Source: Eubacteriaceae bacterium (GTDB taxonomy: Bacteria > Bacillota > Clostridia > Eubacteriales > Alkalibacteraceae). Taken from it: DNA of 14,024 nucleotides. The position numbers and the translations under genes were made by a program. Below the pieces are notes generated by a model. It had not been told where the DNA came from. It did no database searches and saw only the letters and a list, made by a program, of their open reading frames with translations. Of this stretch, positions 12,964-14,024 are shown one piece after another. Position 1 is the stretch's first letter, and each line of letters starts with the position of its first letter. Location of the stretch: contig DMAW01000088.1 in the NCBI GenBank assembly GCA_003446375.1, forward strand, positions 1 to 14,024. Direction: 5' to 3'.

Positions 12964-14024
12964 TTACATATTATCTATAAACTCGTCAAAGCTTGTTCTT
13001 CTGTCTACAATACCCTCCGGGGTAATCTGAATGACTCTATTGGCAACTGTCTGTAATAGCTCATGGTCATGAGAAGCTATCAATATATTGCTTTTATAGT
13101 CTTTCAAACCGTTGTTTAAAGCCGTTATAGACTCTAAATCCAAATGATTGGTAGGTTGATCCAGCATTAGAAGATTGGCATTTTGAAGCATCATTCGAGA
13201 CAGCATGCACCTAACTTTTTCGCCACCGGATAGAACGCTGACTTTTTTAAGCGCCTCTTCTCCAGAAAAGAGCATTTTGCCTAAAAAACCACGGATATAA
13301 GTTTCTGATTTTTCTTCGGAAAATTGTCTCAGCCAGTCGATTAAGCTCAAGTCAACTCCGTCAAAATATGATGCATTGTCTTTTGGGAAATAAGCTTTAG
13401 TAATAGTAACGCCCCATTTGAACGAACCTTCATCCGGTTCCATTTCACCTGACAGTATCTTAAACAAGGTAGATAGAGCGATATCATTTTCACTGATAAA
13501 AGCTATTTTATCTTCCCTAGAAACAGTAAAAGTTATATCATTAAGCACCTTTTCCCCATCTATTGTTTTACTTATGCCTTCTACAAATAAAATGTCATTG
13601 CCCGGCTCTCTTTCCGGTTTAAATGATATGAAAGGATATTTCCTGGTTGAAGGCTGTATGTCGTCTAAAGTGATCTTCTCCAAGATTTTTTTTCTGGAAG
13701 TAGCCTGTTTAGATTTTGACGCATTTGCACTGAACCTTGCAATAAAATCCTGAAGCTGTTTTACTTTTTCTTCTTTTTTCTTGTTTTGGTCTCTCATCAT
13801 TTGTAAAGCGAGTTGACTGGATTCATACCAAAAATCGTAGTTTCCTGAAAAGAGCTTAATCTTTCCAAAATCTACATCGGCCATATGTGTACACACTTTA
13901 TTTAAAAAGTGTCGGTCGTGGGATACGACGATCACTGTTCCGTCAAAATTGATCAAAAATTCCTCAAGCCAGTTTATTGCTTTTAAATCTAAATGATTGG
14001 TAGGCTCATCGAGTATTAATACTC
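12964..14024 (-). CDS. ABC-F family ATPase, YbiT/YkpA-like (5' truncated)
   Basis: The gene runs off the right edge, so only the end of the first nucleotide-binding domain (NBD1) and all of NBD2 are visible. NBD1 shows Walker B L-D-E-P-T-N-H-L-D (about 13990-14013) and the switch VVSHDRHFLNKV. A charged linker with a K-rich helix and S-K-S-K-Q-A-T-S-R-K (P-tot-like) follows. NBD2 has an intact signature LSGGEKVR and H-switch IASHDHE. Its Walker A position reads S-E-N-D-I-A-L-S-T (Leu in place of the invariant Lys, codon 13474-13476), and its Walker B reads LDQPTNHLD (Gln for Glu, codon 13156-13158). ABC-F proteins are soluble, act at the ribosome E site or confer antibiotic protection, and have no membrane domain. 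The end of the protein (QITPEGIVDRRTSFDEF) fits the YbiT/YkpA branch. Confidence 0.85.
   Translation of the reverse strand, partial: VLILDEPTNHLDLKAINWLEEFLINFDGTVIVVSHDRHFLNKVCTHMADVDFGKIKLFSGNYDFWYESSQLALQMMRDQNKKKEEKVKQLQDFIARFSANASKSKQATSRKKILEKITLDDIQPSTRKYPFISFKPEREPGNDILFVEGISKTIDGEKVLNDITFTVSREDKIAFISENDIALSTLFKILSGEMEPDEGSFKWGVTITKAYFPKDNASYFDGVDLSLIDWLRQFSEEKSETYIRGFLGKMLFSGEEALKKVSVLSGGEKVRCMLSRMMLQNANLLMLDQPTNHLDLESITALNNGLKDYKSNILIASHDHELLQTVANRVIQITPEGIVDRRTSFDEFIDNM

Noticed and set aside
13418..13753. A 111-codon plus-strand frame inside the ABC-F gene.
   Set aside because: It is antisense to the conserved NBD2 coding sequence and has no independent support.

Overview
The window looks like chromosome from a low-GC anaerobic Firmicute (Clostridia or Tissierellia type). 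The base composition is AT-rich and most genes have strong AGGAGG-type ribosome binding sites. Sigma-A-like promoters are recognisable, and the gene content includes a two-subunit 2-oxoacid:ferredoxin oxidoreductase, a GlpP antiterminator and a C_GCAxxG_C_C redox protein. The genus cannot be fixed from the sequence alone. No rRNA, tRNA, CRISPR array, insertion sequence or prophage is visible.

Layout. (1) Bases 1-1346 hold the 3' part of a HerA-like ATPase with a coiled-coil tail, closed by a strong terminator. (2) A minus-strand gene (1398-1934) encodes a serine-recombinase-like protein that has lost its catalytic residues. It is divergent from a SulP anion transporter (about 2082-3542), whose real start is probably a TTG. 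(3) Bases 3710-5972 run in one direction: two small overlapping membrane proteins of unknown function, a cysteine-rich C_GCAxxG_C_C protein with its own promoter, and a TDT-family transporter broken by an in-frame UAA. A two-way terminator separates these from a minus-strand NYN/LOTUS protein (5996-6757). (4) Bases 6995-10274 form a glycerol locus: glpP, glpK, and a 275-aa membrane protein. (5) A korAB operon (10380-12925) follows. (6) A convergent, 5'-truncated ABC-F ATPase gene runs off the right edge.

The most interesting region is the glycerol locus. A 31-base identical leader, continuing into a Rho-independent terminator, stands both upstream of glpK and in the glpK-to-membrane-protein gap. 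The simplest reading is that GlpP, bound to glycerol-3-phosphate, controls two successive attenuators. That places the membrane protein of unknown family in the glycerol regulon. It is not an aquaporin (no NPA pair) and carries an internally repeated D-L-[VI]-G-N ... S-F ... H-I motif. It is a candidate glycerol uptake protein standing where GlpF would be expected.

Second-tier observations are degenerate active sites in otherwise recognisable families: the resolvase-like protein, NBD2 of the ABC-F protein (Walker A Lys to Leu, Walker B Glu to Gln), a missing cluster-ligand Cys in KorB, and GlpK lacking the HPr-phosphorylated His.
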